Shown piece after piece: positions 11,290-20,399 of a DNA stretch of 64,000 nucleotides (within the stretch, counting starts at the first letter, position 1; every line of letters starts with the position of its first letter). The notes beneath the pieces are model-generated. The model saw only the letters and a list, made by a program, of their open reading frames with translations, searched no databases and was not told where the DNA came from. The DNA is from Blastomussa wellsi (taxonomy: Eukaryota > Cnidaria > Anthozoa > Scleractinia > Plerogyridae), in the NCBI GenBank assembly GCA_947652115.1, contig OX393568.1, forward strand, positions 23,932,963 through 23,996,962, read 5' to 3'. Position numbers and translations under genes: made by a program.

Positions 11290-12576
11290 ATGGCTAAGGT
11301 ATAAGAATTAATCTTTTCATGTTTTTGATGTTCTCTAAGTGGATAACATTTTCTCCTAAAATCCATTTTCACATTCAATTTAAAAAATGATACTTCTTAA
11401 ATTCGCGTCAAAATGTTATCGATTCTAAGGTCATATGCACGGGCAATAAGCTAATTAAGTTAAGATAATTTAATTGCAAACATTTATTGCAAACCAACTG
11501 TACAACGTTCTGGACGATTCAACGTCTTATGACTCGGCTTCAGATTTGAGGGAAAGTAATTGAGCAATTCTAAATAGGAATATGAAGTACGGTATTTTGA
11601 CAGAGGCGGCTTGCGCAATACCTGAAACAAGCGCAATGTGGTCTCCTTAACCACAAATTGTGGATGAAATTTTCATTGGATTTGTCTTTCCATCCTTGCG
11701 ACCAATCTACTATGCTCGAGGTATCCATACTCGCACTCGAAGCAAAAAGCCTCTATTTAACAAATTGACGTCAGTTTTCTATGCGTCTGTCCTGTTATTA
11801 ATCATGAATTTCGTCATAACATTGTACGATTGTAAAAGTGGATCCGCACACTTTAGCTTTACAGTTGATGGTTTTCTATTTAATGGAGTCCCGTTTCGAG
11901 GCAATCATGGAATTTGTTGCTTATTTTCGAGAATAGCCGGCTCGACTGTAAAAGTAACAAGGGCTAACGCTCGAAACGTCAGCACTTGAATCTCTTTACG
12001 GTGGCCAATTGAGATTATCAACCCAGTTGATAAAACCAAATTATATTGTAAAAGTAACAGTTTCATGCATTTGTCCTCTTGAAAATATATGAAATTTTTT
12101 CCTGACTAGCAATAACGATTATGTTTCGTAAATTTCAGTTTTTGACAATATTGATGGTTATCCTTATTGGCGTGGTGTCGACGATCCCAGGGTCTAGCGG
12201 TTGTTCAGCAAGGAGGAGACATAATTTTACTGATTCGCAACTGTTTCAACGGATTCATCAGCGTTACATTTTCGTGGAAAACAAGCTCGTTGTTGCACAT
12301 AGTTCCAACAACACCCAGATCAACGGTAGAATCAACTTTGTCACCGGCGCTAAGGAGGGTACTACAAAATGTCCGTGGACCTGGGCCATAGATGAGGACC
12401 CCGACAGAATTCCCAGGTACCTAGCCAAGGCGGTCTGTCCTCGATGTAATCATTACTGCAGGGCCGTGTTCTACACACACAACTCGTTGGTTCAACGATG
12501 CGATCGAAAAACGGGGACTATCTTTTGGACGAGGATGGAAAGGACACTGCAAATAGCTTATGTGTATGACCATTAA
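11290..12576 (+). CDS. IL-17-like secreted cytokine, copy B (two exons: 11290-11298 and 12139-12576)
   Basis: This gene encodes a secreted IL-17-family cytokine. The main exon starts after AAATTTCAG (first base 12139, phase 0). A proposed exon 1 reads ATG GCT AAG followed by GTATAAG at 11299, a good donor in the matching phase, with a TATA box 155 bp upstream. Spliced, the protein starts MAKFLTILMVILIGVV, a clean signal peptide. An unspliced ATG at 12121 also gives an open frame, so exon 1 is inferred. The mature part has N-glycosylation sequons (NFT, NNT), KCPWTW, D-x-D-R-I-P-R-Y-L, AVCPRC, HYC and QRC, and ends IAYVYDH before TAA at 12574. Length of about 148 residues fits IL-17 proteins. 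The usual C-terminal CxC is replaced by Tyr-Val-Tyr. The 840-bp intron carries a Penelope fragment. Copy A is its close paralogue. Partner would be an IL-17-type receptor, which is not in this window. Confidence 0.83.
11945..12055 (+). mobile_element. Penelope-like element terminal fragment (in the intron of IL-17 copy B)
   Basis: The stretch GGGCTAACGCTCGAAACGTC, then CACTTGAATCTCTTTACGG, then TTATCAACCCAGTTGATAA matches the right end of the Penelope fragment at 45861-46015 almost base for base. It ends in AACCAAATTATATTGT as that copy does. The upstream half of the hammerhead-like core (TGAnGA) is lost here. It sits about 85-190 bp before the splice acceptor. Confidence 0.75.
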
Positions 12577-12579
12577 GTT

Positions 12580-13400
12580 GTTTCCAATTATGTCAAAACA
12601 CTCGCCCAGCAACATTTGGAACATTTTAGGATTTAATTTTTTAAATTTATGTTTTTAATTTTATTGTTATTAATTATACTTGCGTCTCTCATAATTTTAG
12701 CTTTTTAATTTTTATTATATTACACATTTGTATTCATAGTTCTATTTTTTGAGGGCCACACGTTTATTAGCCTTTGGCTATTAAGTGTTTAACCCTCTTT
12801 AAATAATTATTATATTATTGTTTGTCAAACTAATGCAACTAATGTCTTCCGGTTTGGAGAACTCGTCACCATTTATTCCTAAAGACATAACAGATATTTG
12901 CTATGAAATAGAACAGGGAAATCTTTTAGTTTAATATTAGAAAAGCATAATGGATTTTCAAAGCAATTTCTGGAATGCAAATCTTTTATTTATGTGTTCA
13001 AAATGTCTTTAGGGCAATACAAAAGTGATTTTTTTTCTCCTGAAACCTTATAAAACAAGCGAAAAAAAAAAACGCATTATTTACATAATTTATCGCATAA
13101 TTGGCCTTTCTAATCGCATAATCTGCCCTGAAAATTTCACATAATATGCATTTTTTTCATCGCACCCTATCGGAAGGCCAAGCTGAGTTTGGGAGAAAAT
13201 CTTAGAATGAATACAGATTTTAGGTGGAATACATATCTGCAATTTTGAAGAAAATGCACAAAGTTAATCACTTTAAAGCAATATTAATGGTTCAGTTTTT
13301 TATGAATGTTAAGAGTAGAAAAGAAGGGATCGAATGAAAAAATAAATGTTGAACATGTTTTTGACGACCAGCGTGTTATTTTCCGTGCTCTATAATTATC
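12580..13400. other. 3' flank of IL-17 copy B, no gene
   Basis: Very AT-rich DNA after the stop codon, with T-rich stretches. Nothing else is recognisable. Similarity to the 3' flank of copy A stops essentially at the stop codon. Confidence 0.5.
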
Positions 13401-13405
13401 ATTTG

Positions 13406-13476
13406 CCATCATCACGATCATTATCATCATCGTCATCATCATCATCACCTCCACCACCACCACCACCACCACCACC

Positions 13477-13510
<34 letters not shown>

Positions 13511-13520
13511 TCATCATCAT
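13406..13520. repeat. Compound (CAT)n/(CAC)n microsatellite
   Basis: CAT triplets, then a run of CAC triplets (about 13450-13491), then CAT triplets. The Ser/Pro-rich and Met/Val-rich open frames across it are products of the repeat. Confidence 0.95.
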
Positions 13521-13678
13521 TGGCGTCGTCGTCATCGTATCTTCATCGTCATCACCCGGCATCTACACATTTCCACACACCAACTTGACGGTTTCATTTG
13601 TGCTTACATAAAAATAGGAAAAGCAGATTGGTGTTCGAGCTGTGTGAGAAATTGTGTTAGTCACGGTTTAGTGTTATA

Positions 13679-13789
13679 ATTAACAATTAGATTAAGAGCT
13701 CGAGATTTCTATGGGGTGATACAATATATTAGGCCTCATCAACTATCACCACCTAGAAATGGAGAGCGAATAATCTAATTGTTTTAGTA
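13679..13789 (+). mobile_element. MITE family 'CTAATTGTTAAT', copy 2
   Basis: It starts ATTAACAATTAGATTA and ends TAATCTAATTGTTTTAG, with an inner GGGGTGATA / TATCACC hairpin and matching TTTCTA / TAGAAAT words. Related to 7849-7965 and 13904-14018. Confidence 0.7.
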
Positions 13790-13903
13790 AAAATCATAAG
13801 AAACGAATCATGTGTCGGTGAAAAAGGTTAAAATCTTCCTGCGAAACTTCGCGAAAGCGCGAAGACGTCGCCGTTTTAAGACGACCTTCAACCACTGCAC
13901 TCT

Positions 13904-13947
13904 AATTAACAATTAGACTACAAGCCCGAGTTATCTTTGAGAGAATG

Positions 13948-13980
<33 letters not shown>

Positions 13981-14018
13981 ATAGATAACGAGGGCAAGTA
14001 GTCTAATTATTTTAGTAG
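13904..14018 (+). mobile_element. MITE family 'CTAATTGTTAAT', copy 3
   Basis: It starts AATTAACAATTAGACTA and ends GTAGTCTAATTATTTTAG, with an inner TTATCTTTGAG / CTCATAGATAA pairing and GTCAAC / GTTGAC. Same family as 13679-13789, only about 115 bp away in the same orientation. Confidence 0.7.
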
Positions 14019-14126
14019 AAACTCCAAGGGTTACCTTCCAAAAGCTACAATTTTTAAGTATTTTTTGAGCCAAAAATCAAGAAAAATCTTGCATTCAAAG
14101 AGCAACGCGCGCGGGATTGTTTTCTA

Positions 14127-14285
14127 TCGGCGAATAGAAAACAGTGGGAGAACCAATCAGATTCACGGATTTCCAATAAAACACAACTGAGTTTCTACTA
14201 ATGGATGATAGTGTACAGTAGCTCAGCCAATCAGATTGCGGCATTTGCATTAGTATACTAGTAGATTTTTACTAATAAGTTTTAG
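14127..14285. repeat. Repeat shared (inverted) with 51868-51965
   Basis: The words AACAGTGGGAGAACCAATCA, CGGATTTCCAATAAAACACA and ACTGAGTTTCTACTAAT are found as reverse complement at about 51868-51961, upstream of TAZ gene 3. The adjoining GCTCAGCCAATCAGATTGCG segment is typical of short cnidarian interspersed repeats. Confidence 0.6.
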
Positions 14286-15060
14286 TGATAGTGGAATACA
14301 CTCAAGCGTACCGTTACCCATAGTGTCTATTTTTGTTCATTTGAAACTCCTAATATTACATGGTTCTCAATATTAAATAAGACTCTATATGTCACGCCGT
14401 TAACGATACTTTGTATAATAAAAATTACACTCAACTCCAATACAAGTCTCTCTTAAATAATCCTACCAATAAATAATATATCGCTAAAAATTTGGAATTC
14501 TCTCATTCTTTGAAATTGTATTTGAAACAAAATGTGTATAATAAGTAAGCGAGATTTTTTCTCTTCTTCTCATTTCACTCCTTATTCCATTTAAAATAAA
14601 TACCAAACACAACAGTACATGGATTAGATGTTTTTTATCGGAAATTTTCTGTCAGTAATGATAACAGGACTGTATACGTATCAGTACGGTCAAAATCGGG
14701 AGTCTGCCAACAGAGTGTGTGCGCGTGACGTCACGGCGGCCATGTTGGAGGAGTACAACGCAGAAATGGCAGCCATTTTTTGAGGAGTGAACGAGTCTTT
14801 AGGGAATTGAACTCAATTTTCGTGCAAATTCTTCCTTTTGTTTCAGTAAAACAATGTGGATGCTTGTCACGTGAGCGAAAACACTCTATATGACGGGAGT
14901 TCGATATGTTTTAATGACGAGTTTGACTACAGACGACACGAAGTCCTGTTAACAATCAGTCAAAACTATGACAACAAATGTTAAGCGTGACGTAGTTCTT
15001 TCAACATTGGAACTGTTGATGAACAATCGACCTGAAAATTTTGTTATAGTTTTGATTAGC

Positions 15061-15234
15061 ATATACTAAAACAGTGGATAGCTTTGTTCGAGTGCGCTGA
15101 TTGGCTAGTCAAACACGGGATATCCTTTGTTATTCACTTCCGAGCAATTCGTGAGCCTCACGCGGACCCTCGCGTAAATGAATGAGTTGAAAATATCATT
15201 TTTGAGCTATATTATCTCACTGTTTTAGTATGTA
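15061..15234. mobile_element. MITE with CACTGTTTTAGTAT inverted ends
   Basis: ATATACTAAAACAGTGGATA at the left pairs with ATCTCACTGTTTTAGTATGT at the right, enclosing about 135 bp. The next 130 bp continue as related repeat (GTCCTCTTGAAAATCT, TATATGAATTTTTTTCC). The latter words also occur at 12068-12108 just before the copy B acceptor. Confidence 0.6.
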
Positions 15235-15443
15235 CTAAAACAACTAGTCACCTTAGTGTCGGTGGCTAGTGGTGGATATTTCCTTTGTCATTTTGTCCTC
15301 TTGAAAATCTGTGCAGTTTAGTAAAATATATGAATTTTTTTCCTTACTAGCCACCTTCACTTCGGTGAATAGTTGTTAATTATTCCTCGCGATAATCCAC
15401 TGGAGCGAGATCACCGCTGCGAACTGAAATTCAATCCTCATAA

Positions 15444-15884
15444 TTAGTTGTAAGGATCGTAGACATAAGCTATGGCGAGTCTTTTTTCTTTCCATTTCCA
15501 CACTTTCTCTCCTGTCGTTTTGTCGCACTTTGGGATAAGAACTTTGTGGTAATAGTACACGGGTCGGCAAAAATGCCTACACCCGGGACACACAGCTTTT
15601 ACTATACTTCGCGGGACTCGCGCGGGATCGTCGTCTCGTCCCCAGACCCAAGGACAATAATTAGTGCCCGGTATGCTGGAAGAGTCCGAGCGAGTGTTTC
15701 TTGGTTTCGGAAGTGATTTTATCGGATTATTGAGCGGGTTTCTTGCCTTTTTCCTCACGAATAAGTATTTTTCCTGAAGATGACGTAATGCTTGCGCTGC
15801 TCGTAAATCCGGTTTTCTGTGGCATGGTGTACAGCTTATAAATGGCGTCATTGCGAAAAGAGATGTCACCAGCAACAGTAGAGA
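15444..15884 (-). CDS. IL-17-like secreted cytokine, copy C (last coding exon)
   Basis: The exon begins after TCTCTCTAG (first base 15884, phase 0, the same intron position as the other copies). It opens with SLLLLVTSLFAMTPF, the hydrophobic half of a signal peptide. Then come a basic linker rich in Arg/Lys/Pro, the IL-17 core YCPWVW, D-D-D-P-A-R-V-P-R-S, AVCPGC, HFC and PKC, and finally W.W......IAYVYD with PYN before the stop. Diverged from copies A and B (mainly the core aligns). No C-terminal CxC pair. A candidate exon 1 on the minus strand is ATG at 16490-16488 followed directly by the donor GTATAAGTG, which would give M fused to SLLLLV. That is a low-confidence inference because no clear TATA box precedes it. 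Function by family: secreted ligand of an IL-17 receptor. Confidence 0.82.
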   Translation of the reverse strand, partial: SLLLLVTSLFAMTPFISCTPCHRKPDLRAAQALRHLQEKYLFVRKKARNPLNNPIKSLPKPRNTRSDSSSIPGTNYCPWVWGRDDDPARVPRSIVKAVCPGCRHFCRPVYYYHKVLIPKCDKTTGEKVWKWKEKRLAIAYVYDPYN

Positions 15885-15899
15885 CTAGAGAGAATATGA

Positions 15900-18095
15900 A
15901 ATAGTTAATAGTTTACTAAAAAAAACTATCATAGGAAACAACAATAACAAACAAACAAGCAAACAAAATATAAACAAGAACAAGCAAAACATGCCTGTAG
16001 TTAAAAACATGCCAACTGATGGAATGTCTCAAAACTGACAGATTTTCAAAGCTGAGATTTCTCTGTGATCAAATCAATGGAGTACGACTAGATCAAATAG
16101 GTGGAGTAATCCCTGTAAAAGAAGCTCCTGGCGATCTCAACAGGCTCAGTCAACTCAAATGCAATTTTTGTCGATGCAAGAATCGACCCTCAGGTTGAAG
16201 AAAATTTTGAAATAATGTTTTACCAAGAAAAAACACCAAAGAAGTACCAATAAACCGAGAAGAAGTAAGGGTGGATTTGACCGGGAACGATTGGAGAAGA
16301 TTGTCATTAACAAACTTGAAAAAAATAGGCTTAAGTTTAATTTTCAATCTGTCATCCTTGATAGAAATTGGGGACTGGTGAATGTCATGCATCTACGATT
16401 CTACATAGGCCATTTCCCAATCTGAACTTATTGAAGCAAATGTGATTTCTTCTTTTAGTATTTCTGTATCAAAATAGACACTTATACCATAATGAAAAGA
16501 ACTATGGTTTCACATCATAAGTACTATAACGACTAGAAGCTTTCATTGAGTTGCCAAGAACTAATATCCTGAAAAGACATATTCGAGTAAGAAATGTGTT
16601 GTTTCCGTAAAAGGAGTGTAGTTAAGCTCAACTGAACGAATGCCGATATGAACGCGTCACATAACAGATCTAAATCATTGTTTCAGATTTCCTTTCTATT
16701 GTACACCCAGCCGGTTTGACATTTGTATCGTTAACAATAATTAAATTAAAACAAAACCGTTCAAATAAACAAAACACCTATACGTTGCTACACTTGAGTG
16801 ACAATGACCAGCGGACCTCTCCGGCTCATTCTGTGTTAATTATTCGAATACCACGAGACTAAAAAATCCTAATTGTTCAATTCTGGGAGAGCTATTGAAA
16901 AGGGTTTTCATTTAGTGGACAAGATAAAGGACAATTCGCTAAAACCTGAGAGTCAAAGCACTTGTGATATTTCCCAAATGGCCTGGCGGTAGGTTTACAT
17001 TTTAATGAATTAGGATGTTGCTAGATTTTTCTCAACAAGCCGACCTGAACTAAATTACCACTGTGTTCACATCTATAACGAAAAAAGTTCTGAAGTAAAA
17101 ATCAAGCAAGGGAATTTCAACAGCCATATGCAAATGATTTATTATGAATTGAGTGAGTTTTTTGGAGCATTTTGTGCTGTGATATAAACTTTGCCTTAAA
17201 CAAATAATTCAGTTGTTTTACAGTTTCCTTTGTTCCTCCTAGCTCGTGGTTTGTCATATCGATAATTTGCAAGCTGTTAAGCAGCCAGTCAGTCTTGCAT
17301 GCATGCACGTCAGTGATATCGACCTGTACAACTTAACTATACCACTATTGCCCATATTATTTTCAGTTAGCAAGGTGTTTACTCAGTATATGAGCTTATA
17401 TACATATACAATGCGTTGCTTGCTCAATTACAGCGTGGAAAAAGGCAAACTGTCCATTTACGTTCTATCTAGTATCTCCCTTGTTGAAACTAGAAGGTTT
17501 CAATGGATGGTTAACAACCACACGTGTGAAGCTTCTTCAATGAAACGTTTCTTCTTGGGTTTGCAGGTCGCGAGTCATGTCCATGGATTCTTTTATAGAC
17601 GCTATTGCAATTCCGTGCCCTGCACATTCGATGGTTATTCAGTCTCACTGTTACAATAATCGCTGTACGACACGAGGGAACGACTAGAATTAAGGTCCCT
17701 TATGCAAATCAAGGTTTTCATTGAAGGTATGGTTAAGTCTGGAACAATCATTTCCTCCTAGACTACTTATTTATCATTTAGTTTTTATTTTAAGGATATT
17801 TTTAATTTTTCTAGACTTTAAAAATGAGCTCTCATAATGTAAGAATGAGTCGGCAAAAGCAATTAACTTATAAATAAACTTCTGTCTTATAGCACACTCT
17901 ACTATCAAGTTACTGAATGGCATTAGCTAAGGGTAATGTGGAAAGCTAATGGTGATGCAGAAATCGGTCTCTGTCCCACTGAAGGTTTTCATCAACCATA
18001 ATTCTAGATCAATTTATAGTCTTCAGTTATTTTTTTCAACGTTTCTCTAATTTGCATCGGAAAACAGAACATTATTTTAAGACAGTAACTGGCCA
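15900..18095. other. No gene recognised
   Basis: Between IL-17 copy C and the IL-17 relic. The longest frame (17246-17659, +, 137 codons) has no recognisable domain. A weak EMAYVE-like echo on the minus strand near 16400 was not strong enough to call another IL-17 remnant. Confidence 0.4.
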
Positions 18096-18103
18096 CTTAA
18101 ACT

Positions 18104-18365
18104 TGGAATCTCAAACAAAATCTCGTTATTAGACCCGACTTAACAATCCGAAGACTTCCATCTGTGGTAGTAAACGCAAAGGTCTCTTGACTGATATTTA
18201 ACAGAGTGTTGGTAGAAACGGAGAGAGATGTTATGACTTTTTAGTCTCAGAAAATCAAGTGCACAAGAATTGCAAACGGATCAGTGGCCGAGGAACTCTT
18301 TGGACTGAACTCGAAAATTCATTTCAACTTTCACGATTATGATGGCTTATGTGCAATGACCGATA
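18104..18365 (+). pseudogene. Decayed IL-17-like gene
   Basis: Three broken blocks match the IL-17 core in the right order and spacing. First, a frame from 18104 reads WNLK..., then RRLPSVVVNAKVS, resembling the family's PW...RxP..V..A.C segment, and is broken by TGA at 18188 where a Cys is expected. Second, after a frame change, about 18262-18335 reads VHKNCKRISG.GTLWTELE, matching the V..xC.....G..xW.R.E segment of copy B. Third, after another frame change, IMMAYVQ matches the terminal IAYVYD. At least one in-frame stop at 18242 and two frame changes mean it cannot encode a normal protein. Identification rests on my alignment by eye to copies A-C. Confidence 0.5.
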
Positions 18366-19878
18366 ACTCCAAATAAAGTTAAACATTCTGTGACAACAAA
18401 ATTTTCCTGTTCTCTTCTTTAGAAAGATACCCAACAAAAACAAATATCAATTTTCCGTGATTGGAGTTCAATAGATCCTAAGATAATATTGTTTTTAAAT
18501 CGTTAATTGTTTTTTTAAAAATCTAACCTTCATTTTTCACTGGAGGTATCAGTGGTCGTTTACAGCGCGGCCCTAATCAACTCTTGGTGATACTTGACAA
18601 TGTTATCCAAACAAGTTAAGTGCTTGAAATGCGCTTGAAATACTGTTATTTATAGCACTCGACAATTACTTATCTTGGTCGATGCCGGTACGTGGGAACG
18701 AAATACTTGTGGCATTCTTTTCTGAGCTATCCAGAGATGTTAGTTTTCTAGGGCTGGGCTCAAAGGAATATTAACTAGAAAAAATCATTATAATCGGATA
18801 TGACATCACTTTGTTTTTGATGGTGCTCATGGACCCGTGCAGCGTCAGTCACACAAGTAAAACACAAACACTTGTTGCGACACTGACGCTTTGTAAGAGG
18901 TAGGTGGCCATCTTTCGACATCTTTTTTCCCAAATAAGCTTTTTCCGATGAAACATGGAGATAAAAGCAATAATTTCGACCAAGCCGTCACAAATAGTTT
19001 GAATTTTGATCTCGCTAGGGAAGAAGCCCGCAACAATAAAAGCTAGCGAAAGAAAGATAGGGTTTTGTTTTGATCCCAGTTTGTTTTAATTTCTAGAATG
19101 GTTCATGAAATGAGCGTTTGGTTGCAGGGTGCAAAAGCAAATGCCGAAATCTCTCATCACTGGCCGATTCAAAAACTCCACTTTGCAATTGAAATGTGCA
19201 CGGATGACTGAGGAAATCTTTGGTCATAATAACAAACAATTATGAAATGTCAAAGTTGTAAAGCCAGATTTGTAAAAGCCAGCAAGTTGTTGTGTTTTTT
19301 TATTGCATGTCGCCCTTAATGATAACAAAAATGAGAATATTGGCTGTAATTATTTTCGACAAAAGTGCATCGAAGGGACACTAAAAATAGTAGTTTGTAA
19401 AGGCAGAAAAACGTGAAAGTACTAATCATATATTAAAAGTCGATAAAAAGGAAAACTGAGGATTGCTAATATTGAGCATGACTGAGATCAAACCAGAATC
19501 GCCGAGACTGATTGCGACACAATATGGACGCCCGCCTGAAAGCATGATTTGCGGGAGAAATCGGTTTAAAGGTTTCTTCTCTCAATGTTGTTTGTTTTTA
19601 ACAAAACAGTAAAATTGACCGCATGCGACAAAGATCACTTCCGTTTCCACCTATCACTACCCACGCCGTCGCCGTTTGTTGTTTTAACGCGGTGCTTGTT
19701 AAAATAGTTTCCACCTTGTTGTACTTTCGCATTTGGTGATAAGTACTTTTAAAAAAAATATTAAACAAAGCGCAAACCCTCGCTCGCAGGAAACCACCAA
19801 GTGGAATCCACCAAGAAAACAAAATGACTTGTTTTTGGAAATTGGGGATTTAGTTGCAGTGTTCAGCCGATTTGGGTG

Positions 19879-20391
19879 AAGCCCCCCTTCCTGGGGGGGA
19901 GGGGGACGGGGGGGGGGTGGTTGCTTCCTTATATGGATTATACGGGGACGGGGTAGGATAGGGTATGTTTTTTGAACTGGTATATAATTTCAAGCAAGTC
20001 TGTCCTAATGAGAGTATGGAGACGTCATAGACAGGGTATGGCTTCAAGACTTTCGTCGAGTTTTAAGTAGACAGACAGACATGTTTATATATCGACTATG
20101 GATTCCAAATAACTAAAAATTACGAGCAACAAAAATATATGTGCTAAGTATGTCCGAAATCAGAAATATTCACCAGTATTTATTTAGTCGGTCATCAGTC
20201 AACATTGAATCGCTATAGTATAAAAAGACATTTAATTTTCTTAGTCCTAATCAGGGTAAGTGTTTGACGTTAGTTTTGTCCTATACTAAACAGGGTTAAG
20301 GTTTCAAACCTCCAGCGGCACCCCTATACCCAAACATCGGTCAAGTACTCCCGCTACCACACCTCCCCCCGGGTCGGGGGAGCAAAACATT
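19879..20391. repeat. G-rich-ended interspersed repeat, copy 1
   Basis: It has C/G-rich ends, with words CTTATATGGATTATACGGG, GTCTGTCCTAAT, ACAGGGTATGGCTT, GACTTTCGT and a tail TCCGAAATCAGAA..CATCAGTCAA. These recur at 41345-41575 in the same order, and 20290-20391 ends in TCCCCCCGGGTCGGGGG. It is a non-coding mobile element with internally repetitive 'AGGGTAT' units. Confidence 0.65.
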
Positions 20392-20399
20392 TGGTTCGA

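Noticed and set aside
13346..13588. Ser/Pro-rich protein or the overlapping Met/Val-rich minus frame
   Set aside because: Both are translations of the CAT/CAC microsatellite.
16389..16440. Another IL-17 remnant on the minus strand (EMAYVES-like)
   Set aside because: Only the terminal strand motif is suggestive; no CPW, AVC or Cys-containing block lies at the right distance.
17246..17659. 137-codon + strand frame
   Set aside because: No domain, low-complexity hydrophobic composition and no splice context; length is expected by chance in 64 kb.
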